Under the pieces are notes generated by a model. That model made no database searches. It worked only from the letters and a program-made list of their open reading frames with translations, and was not told the origin of the DNA. Of a stretch of DNA of 64,000 nt, positions 1 to 12,200 are shown piece after piece (the first letter of the stretch is position 1; each line of letters starts with the position of its first letter). Origin of the DNA: Angiostrongylus vasorum (Eukaryota; Nematoda; Chromadorea; Rhabditida; Metastrongylidae). The stretch lies in contig JADANN010000222.1 of NCBI GenBank assembly GCA_018806985.1, positions 1,068,001 through 1,132,000 on the forward strand. The letters run 5' to 3'. The position numbers and the translations under genes were made by a program.

Positions 1-1010
1 TTTTTTTTCTTTTGGAGGTTGGCTATCATATGATTTGCGAGAAGTGCATGTAAATTGTGGCCTCCAGCTCTAAGGAAATGGCGGTGATATTGTCTGGTCC
101 TGGAGATGTGCCTCTTTTTCATGCTTTCTATCGCAACTCGAACCTCCGACGGAAGAATTCCATGTGGGTTTTTTTGCAGCGGGGATATTAGGTTCCAGGA
201 CAGCGATTGTGGAACGGAAAAGGTTGGTGTAGAACGTTTCCGCTATTAATTCCATATCATGGCAGGAACTTTTGACGATCCCATCTTCGTTCATCAGAGC
301 TGACAACGGAACATTATAATCACACAAGTCCCGACGGCATTTTTTTCAGACTACTTCTTTCTCTCTGCTGCTTCCAGTAGTTTCTTCTGCTTGTACCGTT
401 GTAGATCTTCCTGCAAAGCTTTTTTGCAGCTGGCATTTATTATTAGCCATGTTAAACGTGTTGCAGTAGGATCAAGCTTCAGTTTCCTTCTCTCTTCCAG
501 CAACACCTTAATAGCAGTGAAGATGCGATCCGATCTTCTTGCTTGAGGAACTGAGGCGAATTCGGCATAGGTTTTCAGTCCTTCGACAAGCAGCTCGTAG
601 TCTTCGGTCGGGTCTTCTTTAATCTGCCAGTCACGTTTGGATAGGGCTTCGTTCGGAATGTTCTCGTCGGGCCCGTTGTTTAGTTGGCGTATATCGGTCT
701 TCTTGATTTTTTGTTTCTTGTGGTGCGGTCACATGAAATTTGACAGCGGCTACAAGAAGGGCGAAAAGATCGGCGTATGTGGAGAGTGTTCGGCATTATA
801 CGTGCAGAGTAAGAAACAATCTCCATGGCGTGTCGTGCGGTGTTCGTCAGATCCGATTCCAGTGATGTCCTGGGTATCCCGAGATTTTGTGGCCTTTCAG
901 CGGTCGTCCCACCGCCTGACGTCATACACGGAGCACACGGTTTGCGGGGTACTGAGGCTGGCCTATTGCTGGTTGTGCAACCTGGTCCTCCCTGGAGTCT
1001 TGACTTAACT
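1..1010 (-). pseudogene. RTE-type LINE fragment, internally deleted, cut by the window edge
   Basis: Minus-strand remains of an endonuclease/reverse-transcriptase protein. From about 930 leftward a leader is followed by an endonuclease start (RTLSTYADLFALLVAA, HVTAPQETK). The frame then jumps to the linker region (SKRDWQIKEDPTEDYELLVE, KKALQEDLQRYKQKKLLEAA) and the stretch before the RT domain (VPLSALMNEDGIVKSSCHDM, ETFYTNLFRS). Most of the endonuclease domain is missing between these blocks, and stops and frameshifts are present. It is a dead element in or beyond the 3' end of the RPTP gene. Confidence 0.75.
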
Positions 1011-1244
1011 TTGCAAGGGCGTATTCAGGTCTTCACCATGAAGTGGACCAGACGGATGTATGTTTTCGGCGACGAATCCTTCGCGTGGTCTTCCTACTAG
1101 TTCGTTTTCAAACTTGGATAATTAAACCTATAAGTAGTCTGAGTAACTAAATATGTATAATTCGACTGCCTACATTTAACTTATCATGGATCAAACCAAC
1201 CTTAAAGAATTTTCAAAATACCAGCACAAAGGAAAAAAAATGTT

Positions 1245-4200
1245 CTATGGAGCACTAGGGGAGGATAAAAAGTACTGGAACAAAAATCGCAAAGTTCAAT
1301 TAGTAATGGGAAAAAAGAAGAAAAATAGGACCGTATGAGGTCGTGATGTGTTTATGACGAGCAAAGGAGCGTCGTGATAGGCGAGACGTTCCTGTTGTAT
1401 CCGCTCGACTTCACCCCAAAAGTCGGCCTCTAGAGCGGTACGTGACACCAACACCACCCGAACACATAACTGCAATACGAAAGAACCTTTATACAAAGCT
1501 TATTGACAGTGTTTGTGCTGAATGTCTACTATTCTTCCTGAAGAGTGCTACTTAAATAATGAAGTGAGTAGATAAAGATTTATGAAGACCTGTGCTAAGT
1601 TCCAGTGGAAGCCTTGTTAGAGAAGACGACGGGCTAAAGTCAAAGCAAATAGTGTAATATAGTGGTAGCAATTGAGGAGCCTCTGAGTTGTCAAGGACTC
1701 ATTTGTTTTGCATTTTGTTTTCTATTTCAAATAATGGCAACAATGCAACTCAGTCATAAGGTTGTCGGAAACTGTTGTATTTTTTTTCATTTTCATTTTT
1801 TTCCTTTCATTTTTCTTGCACATCTTTTTAGAAAGTTTTTTTTTCGCACACTTTACTATTGCATGTCACTGCAAAGCTTATTTTATGCATATTCGCTCCA
1901 TTTAAATGAATTATGGCATAAAAAATAGCGACTGAAGCTCTCGGCGTTGATCAATCCCTGATGGATGCGCCATGCATTCGACTTCATCAAGTATCGTTGG
2001 AGATGAATGAATGCATATCTGGCCTTTACAATGACTCGTAGTGGCCTACCGATGTATCGAGTCAGTGCTGGTATCCTCCCAGACATGTCTGGTACAAATT
2101 TGTCGACTCCGAAGGGATTGAGGGGCTTGGTGGGCCACGGGCGCGAGGATCGATTCCACGTGTGTGTTGCAGTGGCGACTCCAACAACTGCGCCATAGGC
2201 GCCCTTAGTGAAACGTTAGTTTGGAAAATTTGATCGCGGCGAATTTGACCTTCAAGATGAAAAAAGGTAGCTGACGTCACTTTTGTTATTGACGATGCTG
2301 AACTGGAGATTTCTTTGCAAGCAAATACACGCATAGCTCTTCGAGAACTTGCAGAAGAACGCGATGTAAGCTTCTAAGGCGTTTCTGAGCAATGTTTTCA
2401 CTTCTGCTTCCTGCCAATTGTTTTTCATGGCTGTGTACTATGTGAAATGCAACTACAAGGATGTTGATGCATGAGCAAAATTGCCTTGCACTCAGCCAGT
2501 TTTCTTACCCTAACAGCAGCCGTCAGCAAGTGACTGCAAATGGTAGTAATCTTGGGAATATCATTCGGGACTGAACCCAGTCAAAATGAAATTCCAGTCG
2601 ACATCGCAATGTTCTAACATTTATTTGTTTCCTCTGGAACATGATCGATTTGTGCTCCTCAGGTCATTCCCGTTGGCGGCTGATGGCATCGATTGAGTAA
2701 AAACATGGCTAAGAGAAAGGCAGACGAAAGGCCTCGGTTGGTGCGGTGGATAGCACGCGAACCCTCGGCAAGGGTAATCGCTGTTCCTGAGTCTACACGA
2801 AGTTTTGAGTTTTGCTGGTATCTCAGCATGTTAGCGGTTATTTAGGAGCGTCTAAAGATAACTGAAAAACCGACTCGAGAAATGCGTGACACACGGATTG
2901 AACGACAATCAAAGGGATTACAATCACAATGATGCTGATGTATTTGCAAAACTCGTACTATAGGCCAGATTCGAACCAGCGATTGCGTTTCCGGGTGTAT
3001 TAGCTTTTCTTGCCTTTCTCTTAGCCAATTAATCAAAGAAATTTCCGTTTCGAAGTATACTCGATACTTTTTCTCGCAACCCGAACGACCCTATTCTCGA
3101 CCGAGATGAGACGCTAGTAAATCTTCCATTTTTTCCCTGTCGCGTGCAAGAGTAGCCCAGTGGGTTTTGCTCGCTCTAGGGATTCCTCAGCACCATATCT
3201 TTCTTCTAGGCTCTTCGTGAAGAACTCTGACCATCGGGTCGGTGGTCTTTCTGCAATACGTTTGACATCCCGAGGAATCCAGTCACTAAGGAGCTTTTGT
3301 CCATCGGTTGTCATTCATACGCATTACGTGTCCGGCCCACCTTATCTTCGACTGTTTGGCGTACAGAACGGCATCTTTGATTTTTGATCGTTGACGCAGG
3401 TCGGAGCTTCGGATCCCATCCCTTACATGTGTGAAACAGGATACTCCTAGCATCGTCCTTTCGACGGCGCATTCGATAACGCTGAGTGATCTTTCACCTT
3501 GCTTACGCAGCGACCAGGTTTCTGACGCATACGTTAGGGCAGGAAGTACCGTTGAGTCTAAAAGGTGGGCACGGAGTTGGGTATTCCTTGTTCTCTTCAG
3601 TACATCCTCGATGCTCTTGAAAGCTCCCCAAGCCGCTCATTTCCTTCTGCTCAACTCTGGAGTTAAGTCGTTCATCATGTTGATTTCCCGACCTAGATAG
3701 ACATAATTGGAGCATTCGGAGATATTCGTTCCGTTGAGCATGAATGGGGCATGCAAAACCAATCCGTTCTTCATGAACATCGTTTTTGTGAGGTTTAGCC
3801 GAAGACCAATTTTTCCTCAGACTTTATCAAAGTCCGCAAGGAAACGTTCCGATTGTCTAATGTTTGCTGTTTATAAAGACGATGTCATCAGCAAAGCGAA
3901 GGTGGTGTAACTGCCGACCATCGATTTTCACTCCCATATTATCCTATTCCAGTGTTCGCACAACGTTCTGGAGGGTGGCGGTAAATAATTTTGGCGCGAT
4001 GATATCGCCTTACCCAACCCCTCTTTTGACGTCGATGTAAATATCGTTGTAGAATGGTGATATGTTGGTTGTGAAATTCTTGTATAGCTTACGAAGAATC
4101 TTTATTTATTAAGTAGGGGCTCCCTATCAAGGATTTCCATGGTGATTCTATCTCAGTAGGATCCTTTGAAGCCTTCTGTAAATCGATGAAAGTGAGACAG

Positions 4201-7200
4201 AGCAATTTTTTTGTACTCTCGCGATACTTCACTGAGCCTTGTTATCGTGTGGATGTGGTCCGTCGTACTAAATCCTTTTCGAAACCCTGCTTGCTCACAT
4301 GGCTGTCCTTCGTCCAGTGTTCCGTCAATCCTGTTTAGGATGACTCGACTGAAAAGTTTGTAGACGACAGACAGCAAGCAGACTGGGCGATAGTTGCCCG
4401 ATATCGTGTAGGTCACCGTTCTTGAACATAATACTATAATACGGTCTTGCTGGTCTTCCACTGAGTAGGGACCTTGCATTCAGACAGGTAACGTGTGGAG
4501 AGCCGAGCCAGTGTGTTTGCGAGGACTGGCGGAAGATTCTTCAGGTGTTCTGATCTTATCCTGTCCGGACCTGGTGCTGTCCGATTTTTCACCGACGAAA
4601 TGGTGTGTTGGATTTCGGAAGGGAGAACTGGTGGTACTACATATCCATCCTCCTTTACTTCATATGGTGGAAGGTGGACGTGGCTATCGAAGAGATCTGA
4701 GTAGGCCTTTCTGGACGCTGTTACTGTTCTGTCTGGGGGTCGGAGTCATCTTGGTCTTGTAACTGGTGAAGCTTCGGTGGGCTTTGCGAATGCTTTTCCC
4801 AGCCTCTGCAGCTTTGACCATCACTGCTGCTCTTCTACCCTTAAGATCTTCTTTTATCGTCCGCATTGTTTTGCAAGTTCGGCTGTTAGTTCACGGTTGC
4901 TTGCAGCTCGTGCGATTCCATGCTGGCATATCAGCTCGAGTGTTTCTGGAGACCGACGTCTCTTGGTGACTTTCGAACTCTCAGCTTTCATAGCGTTAAT
5001 GCGAAGATGTTGAATGAGATTATATTCTTCGTCGATGTTATCGACAACGGCATCTTACTGACATCCGAATAATGAATTGAATAATTTCCAGTTTACGGTG
5101 GTTTTGGGACTTCGGTTTTTGAATTTAGCGGCTTTTTTCTCCCTTTCGCAAGAAGTAGAATTTTCCACGAAGGAAACGGTGGTGGTGATCCCGTGTAGAA
5201 TTTTGGGACAATAGCGACGGAGACTCCCACGTCCAGCGTTGAGGGTGTGACTTCTGGAATTGCGAGTTACCATGGATGGTCTTGCCGTCGTGATAAAGTC
5301 AGAGAGCCGCTCACACTGTTCGTTCCATTTTAATCCGTGAGTCGCAATGTGACGTTCTTCATACGTTTTTCTTGGTGCAGTCTTGGCGTTGAAATCTCCA
5401 ACGATGACCTTGAAGAATTCGATGTTTTTCTTCAATAAGCAGACATGAGGTTGTTATTATAGATTTATTAGGATACAATAGCTGAGGTTTCGGTGGTTTC
5501 GCCTTCTTCAGAGCCTGGAAAGGTCAAATTGAGATGCGATCTACTCAGCCAAACACTTTTATAACCCCAGCAGATAAAACATAGCAAATAAATTTGTATT
5601 CGCATAAGAAACAGCTTCATTTAAACACCTACCGCTTATTTGTTGTAAGTATTTGAGTTAGTTGGTGGATAGCAGCCGCACAAAGTAGTACATGGGCGAG
5701 GACTGTGCGTGTGTCAGGTCATTGGTTTAGCCTGAGGCGTGGCACCAGGTCACGCGTGATGACAAGACACTCCTCCTTGCGGTTCATTTTTGAATTTTTG
5801 GAAATGATCCGAAACGCTTCAAGAGTTTTACGCGCTGATGTTTTGGATTCTTGCGTGAGGATAGTAAGTCAACTTCAAAATCTGCGCTGTGTTCCTGCAT
5901 CCTATGCGCGCCTAGTGGAGTGTTTGGTTTTAATTTAGATTTACCGACTAGGTGTTCTTTTATGCGGACGCAGAGCGGTCTACCCGTTTCGCCAATGTAT
6001 TCGTTCCCGCACGCTGTGCAAGAGATCGGACAGACTGTGCCCGAACTCATGCAGTCACCGTCTCTACCATTAGGGCAAATTATGCAGTTTTTCGGTATAT
6101 ATAGACGTTCATATAAGCGCTTGCGAACTAGCTGGTGTCTTAGAGTGTCCGGTGGTATTTCTATCACTCTTACGGAATTCTCTAGACTGGCCCTTATTAA
6201 GCAACGTTTTATAGCTGCACTTATTTCGTTTAAAATAAAGGGCAAAAGGAACGGAGCCTTGTTTTCGCTAGAATATTCGCTCTGGGGCGTGAAAAATGTA
6301 CCTTGACCTTGAAGAATGCATGGTCTTCTCTGTAGAGCTTCCATATAGAAAGCTTCTACTTCTTCCTCGTCATAGTTTGATGCTGGCTCGTAAACGACGA
6401 AGATTCTCAAAGCCGGTAGTGATACATCTTTTTAATCGTGAACATGCGATTCGGGTTGTAAGCTGTTCGAATGAATCGATGTTCATGGACAAACTCGTGT
6501 TGACGAGAACGCCGACGCCGGCGACTCCTCTACTGTCGCATGTTCGGAGGAACAGTTCTTCTCCGGTGTCATAGATGGCGTTGAATGGGTGGCGTCGTCT
6601 CGTCTCGGTCAAGCCGATGACGTCGTACCTTATCCTTCTTGATGCATGAGCAAGTCTTCTATCGAGGACTCGGATGCAAGTCTACGTTCATTGTAGGTAC
6701 AGATCGACACCATAGTTCTGGGTAATCCAGGCAGCTTCCATTGGCCCTGATATTTTAGCAGCCTCTCCCTACTCGTCCTACCCAACAGTGCGAAATTGGG
6801 GGGGCTCTTTCGGGGGTTAGGGGGATGAGGCCCATTTTTTTCTTACTGTGTTTAGCGTTTTGGTACCCACGTATAGGTTGCTGGGCTCTCCTAGAGTGGA
6901 CATGGAGTTTATTTGTGGGAGGCGACTCCTAACCGCCTCCCATATTCTTCCCTGTCACTTGATTGCAGGCTTTTGGCTGAATAGGCTCGTAGAATACAAT
7001 CCGCATAAGCGAGAACGCACCAACACACGCATGCATGAATACGCCTAGAAAATACAGAAAGTATCTGCCAAATCGGCGCAGCAGAAACAGGGAGTTCATC
7101 CCTTGGATCCATCTGCATCTGAGAGAAGCAAAGGTCGCTTTTGGTCCGCGTTTAACTCCCTATCTGCCACCTGGGGACGCGCCACGTAGCCTCGCGACTA

Positions 7201-9262
7201 ACCAGCACGAAACCCCTCATAGAGGGAGATCCATGGCAGTGGCTCGTCATGAGCTCGCAGAACTCCAAAAATTTTTTGCAACCGCTACAAATAAAATTGT
7301 TTCTGGTCGGGGGAAAAATACCAGGTTCCAATGCTTTTCACCCAGATTAAAAAATGTTTGTTCTTAGTTAAAATATTGCTGCTTTGCAAATACTGATCTT
7401 TGCCCTCCATTGATTTACAACTACCTACTATTTGAAGAACGATGGAGGAAAATAATTTATTCTATAGATGCCCTTTAATGCATTCAGATAGTCCATATTT
7501 TCAACATATTTACAGGATAGAGTATGGATAGTTTTATCAATTGAATTCGTTTTATCATTTAATAAATTGTTTCCCGAATCCTGTGAGTTAAACCTTAATG
7601 GATGATTTTCATTTTTTCTAGTAAAACCCGGTAATTAGACGTCCACAGTTCTAGGTAAACTGAACAATACTCACCTGGTCTTCATTATTCTGGAGAAGAA
7701 CGAAGTTATCCCCGTGTTGTATGCTAAGATTCTCCACGGATTCAATACCCGTCCAATAATCTTCTTCACCTAAAAAATTGGCTATTTTCATTCGCAGGGC
7801 CTACTAAGGATAACCCGGCGCCACGACAGAGCACACTGAACTCCAGTAGTAAGTTACTCGCGAAAAAAAGTTTTGACTAGTGCTAAAAAGAGCATGAGAC
7901 TAAGAATGTGACACTCTATGTTTCTCCTGCCCAACTCTTGCGCGCGATGGTGATTAGATGGAGTTCACTGCAACCTATTCGAGTTCATCAATGAATAACG
8001 CGACCACAGATGAAGAAGGTGATTCCACTTACAGCAAACAGTTTAGACAAATAGATAATGTTACTTTACCACTCACAAGACTGTTTTTATGTTAAACAAG
8101 TCGATCCGAAAATGAAAGTGGGAATAAACTCACCGAGAAGAACAATAGTTTGACAGTTCTGCGACCAAACCAGCTGCCATAGTTCTGGACACTCGCGCGA
8201 CCAGTTAGCGACGATAAACTCGTTTGCGCGATGATAACCCTAAAAATGTTTTTAGAGAATGAGTCAATGCCTTATGTTGTTCTGAACTATTCAAACTGGA
8301 TTTCTTCCACAACAGAGCATTTCTGTGGAAAATTCATGAAAGGGCATTCCATGAAAAATCGTTTCCCGATCGAATATCCGCATGTTCGAAACGCATAACT
8401 AACCATGAAGTATGTCGGTTTTTCGACGGAATGCGGAAAGCGGTAGCGACAATGATTGTCGGCGTTCTTTCATACTGAGCAGTGTTGATCATTTAAGCTT
8501 TGAACAGCTCACCGGTAATGTTATATAGCTTCCAGGTGGACAACAAGGTGGCTTGTGATGACACTCGCAGAGGTCCTGAAACACAGAACCTCTAGGAGTT
8601 TCGACAAAGAAGTCGATTTAATCCTAATTTTATAGCAGCAATAGTACTCCTATGCTATATAAGTGTTCACAAAAATCATTGCGGTCAATCCTTCCCTGTA
8701 AACAACTTGGAATTATTACACTCTTCGATAGCGTAGAAATTGACGTGAACAGTTTTCACTACACTCAAAAATTGAAGTCGAACCGTTTCATTATGTATTT
8801 GAATTATATAGAAGATAGACGTCATTGTTTCCCTTTAATGGCATTCAAGTCTGTCGTAGGATTTGTAGGTGGCCTTTACATGCGTCAGACATAATCTCCT
8901 TACGCAAACATCCAAGCTGAGAAAATGTTTGATAAACAGCAGTTCTGCTTCGGAAAACATCAGCTAAGAGCGTAAACAAATCACGTTTAAATAAACATTA
9001 TCAGGTCGCTGAAAATCTCATTCGTCGACTGACATCAGTACTTCTTTAGAACCACTGAAAATTCCCTCTTTTTGCTGAGAGAATGAGAAGAATTAACTGC
9101 ACTAACTAGACACATGACCAGAGAAAAAAAGTTGTTTTTCATCCTCTGAGAATCACTAAGGAAAATGAAATTCGACTAGAATGGAACGAGATCGTTACCT
9201 CGTACTGCATTTGAATCCTTGTCTTGCCATTCACATGTTCTTCACATAGATAGTTGACGTAT
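1245..9262 (-). CDS. RPTP exons 22-28: degenerate second PTP domain D2
   Basis: Exons 9199-9262, 8513-8575, 8134-8239, 7675-7769, 2457-2633, 1332-1469 and possibly 1245-1274. D2-type motifs appear in order: [46 protein letters not shown] then [15 protein letters not shown] in another frame, then MCSGGVG and, in another frame again, [17 protein letters not shown] to RPHTV. The WPD aspartate region and the CX5R signature are both disrupted, so D2 is unlikely to be catalytic; inactive D2 domains are common in RPTPs. Two small indels are needed to keep the frame, and the donor of exon 26 (gtagtt) is weak. An RTE split by a PLE lies in intron 25 (2634-7674). The end at TAG 1247-1245 is tentative. 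Confidence 0.62.
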
Positions 9263-12200
9263 CTGAAACGCGGTGAAATGAAACCAAGGATCCTGTGTAG
9301 GTTGCAGAACCAGCACTATAAGGAAACAATCGTCATTTACAGGGTGGCAAAGAAATAGCGACTTGTTATCCAATTTTTTTCCCGTGAAATGTAAGACATT
9401 TCCTCTTATTCTTAGCGTTTACGATTTTTTAACGTTCATTTTTTTCATGAAAGCTTATCCACATCCTCCAACTACTGTTCGAATTGCGGAAAAAGAGTAG
9501 ACCACAGCCGTTAGAAGAAAGCTCAAACCTTCATTGAAAAAAAAAGTCGCCCACAAGTTCACCAAGCAGCGAAGATAAAAACGAAAGGTTGATTTGAAGA
9601 GAAAAAATCAGTCGTTCTCGTAAGATGATTATCAGACGAATTCGTGGAATTATCAAGAAGAGAATTGGTAGAAATGAAGATTCCAACTTTTATGGCATTG
9701 CTAGAAGTCTTGGAATAGCTCGTTTATCTGCCATACCATATTAAACGAGTGCTTAAATTTAAGAGCTGTACTCTAGTCGGAGATAGAAAACATGAAACGA
9801 CGCGGCAAAGCGAAAACGAGTGAAAAACGCATTGTTTGTTGAAAATCTTCGACGTAAATCAGGTTGAAGATATCGTATGGTTAGACGGGATTTTTAAAGT
9901 TATTTAATCTAAACTCTCAAAACGACTTTTAGCTGGTTGGGTAAGTAATGAAACAATCCTGAAAGCCAAATATTACGTCGAAGTAAATGTTTCCCAAAGC
10001 AGTGATGGTCTGAGCAGAAGTGACTGCAAAGAAGAATATCCTCCCATGGAAACAGGAAGATTCCAACATGATCATTCGACATTGTTGGACACCGACGAAG
10101 CGAAACTGATGATGGCTCTAGCCAATTTCTGCAAGACACCTTATCAGAGATAAGTGGTCTCTGACACTCGGCAATTGAATCAGCCAGAATTTTCCGTTTG
10201 CATTGTCCTACATCAGAAACTAAAAACAGAAAACCACTAGTTTAGACCATGTGTAGAAGGCAGAACTAACAAAAACTGCTCGAAAGTGCTTAGAGTGCCT
10301 GGGACTAGTTGTCAGAATCCGTGATGCCATGACAGTAATCTTGTGGCAAAGCCTAAGAAGGACTTTCTGGACAATAACTAGCACGTCCGATTTTATATTA
10401 ACCTCGGCATCGATCAAGTAGTTCTTCGTATTCTTGTTGAGCAAACACGAGGTGTTATTTTTATTCTTTATTAACGAACAAGCTGACGTTTCGGCGGATT
10501 TCGCCTTCCTCAGAGCTTGAAAAGGTCAAGTTGACAGCAGTCTATTCGGCAAAACACCGCCATGACCAAACAGTAAGAACGCTAGACCAAGATTTCAATC
10601 ACATTGAACACAGCTTTGCACTCCCACCGCTTTCTATACGGCTTCCACTGAGTATGTCGCGTGGAGACCAACCGCGCAGAATTCACATGGAATCGTACTG
10701 TGCCCATCTCATCCTAATAACAGACTTATATACTGCCCAATATCACGCGTGATAATGAGGCATTCTTCCCCTGCGGTTCATATTCGGATTTCTGGAATTA
10801 ATCCGGAACGCCTCGAGAGTTTTGCGCGCTTGTGTTCTCGATTCGTGCGCGAGGATCGTCACCCCTACTTCAAAATCTCCGTTATGTCTCTGCGTCCTAT
10901 GCGTGCCTAGTGGGGTATTTGGTTTATGTTTGCCGATTAGGTGTTCTTTTATGCGAACACAGAGGGGTCTGCCCGTTTCGCCAATGTACTCGTCTCCGCA
11001 CGTCTTACAGGAGATCAGATAAACTGTACCCGAGCTCATGCAATCACCATCTCTACCATTAGGGAAAACTATGCAATTTTACGTTTCACATAGATGGTCA
11101 TATAGGCGATTACGAACAGGCTGGCGCCTATGATTACTCGGTGGCATTTCAACTACGTTTACCGAATTCTCTAGAACCGCCCTTCTTAAGCAGCGTTTTA
11201 TGGCTGCACTTATACCATTTAAGATGAAGGGTAGGATAAACGGGGCCATTTTATCGCTAGAGTTGTCGTTTGGAGGCCTACGATTTCCTCTACACCTATC
11301 ACGAGCTACAGTTTCGTAGCCATTAGAAATGGCAATTTGCCGCGCCGAATTCTGGGACTCCTCTTTCTGCTCTCTTCCCGTGCACACGTTGGTTGCTGTT
11401 CGAAACATGTTTCTTACCAGCGCCCTTTTCGCGTGAAGGGTGAGAGGAGAGATAATGAACCAATATGTTTTTATTACTTGGCTTTCGGTACCACTTCGTA
11501 ATGTAGCCATTTTTCTGACAGGCTAGTTTTGGACGTTCAGGAATGGAAGCCAGTTTTCTATCGGTTTCTCTCGGGTGAACTTGATATACTCTGACTGTTC
11601 ATTCAACAACTCGAAACATTTGTCCATTTCCTTTTGTGTTGAGCAAAGGACAAAACAGTCATCTATATATCTACAGTAGAGTAGCGGCCCGAGATCGATC
11701 ACCGGTGCTTCCATCTTAGACATAACCAAACATAAGACATTGGACCTGAGTCCAAATTAGCCTGTCAGAAAATGGCTACATTACAAAGTGATTGACAAGC
11801 CAAGTAATAAAAACATCTTGGTCTCATTATCTCTCCTCTCACCCTTCTCACGTGAAAAAGGGCGCTGGTAGAAACATGTTTCGAACAGCAACCAACGTGT
11901 ACATGAAGAGCATGAGAGAGGGAGTCCCAGAATTCGGCGCGGCAAATTGCCATTTCACGGCTACGTAACAAGCTCGAGATAGGTGTAGACGAAATCGTAG
12001 GCCTCCAAAGCGACAACTCTAGCGATAAAATGGCCAGCAATCCGAATATGAACCGCAGGGAAGAATGCCTCATTATCACGCGTGATATTGGGCAGTATAT
12101 AAGTCTGTTATTAGGATGAGATGGGCACAGTACGATTCCATGTGAATTCTGCGCGGTTGGTCTCCACGCGACATACTCAGTGGAAGCCGTATAGAAAGCG

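Larger units (their letters stand above)
3085..6760 (-). pseudogene. RTE-type LINE (endonuclease plus reverse transcriptase), interrupted by a Penelope-like element
   Basis: A minus-strand element almost complete in order. It starts near 6712 with [20 protein letters not shown], then [20 protein letters not shown] and [20 protein letters not shown] (endonuclease), [10 protein letters not shown] at 5415 leftward, [32 protein letters not shown] near 4800, then RT motifs [20 protein letters not shown] and [18 protein letters not shown] near 4300, and the C-terminal [20 protein letters not shown] near 3250. Many stops and frameshifts make it inactive. The endonuclease is split at 5419-6304 by an inserted PLE. 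It lies in intron 25 of the RPTP gene. Confidence 0.85.

Noticed and set aside
5784..6410. 208-codon minus-strand open frame
   Set aside because: A chance fusion of RTE endonuclease sequence (right end) with a PLE GIY-YIG region; the junction is a documented insertion with a 13-bp duplication.
10290..10385. Short stretch resembling RPTP exon 21 (LCHKI, HGIT)
   Set aside because: Similarity covers only a few codons, the frame shifts, and exon 21 already joins exon 22 in phase.
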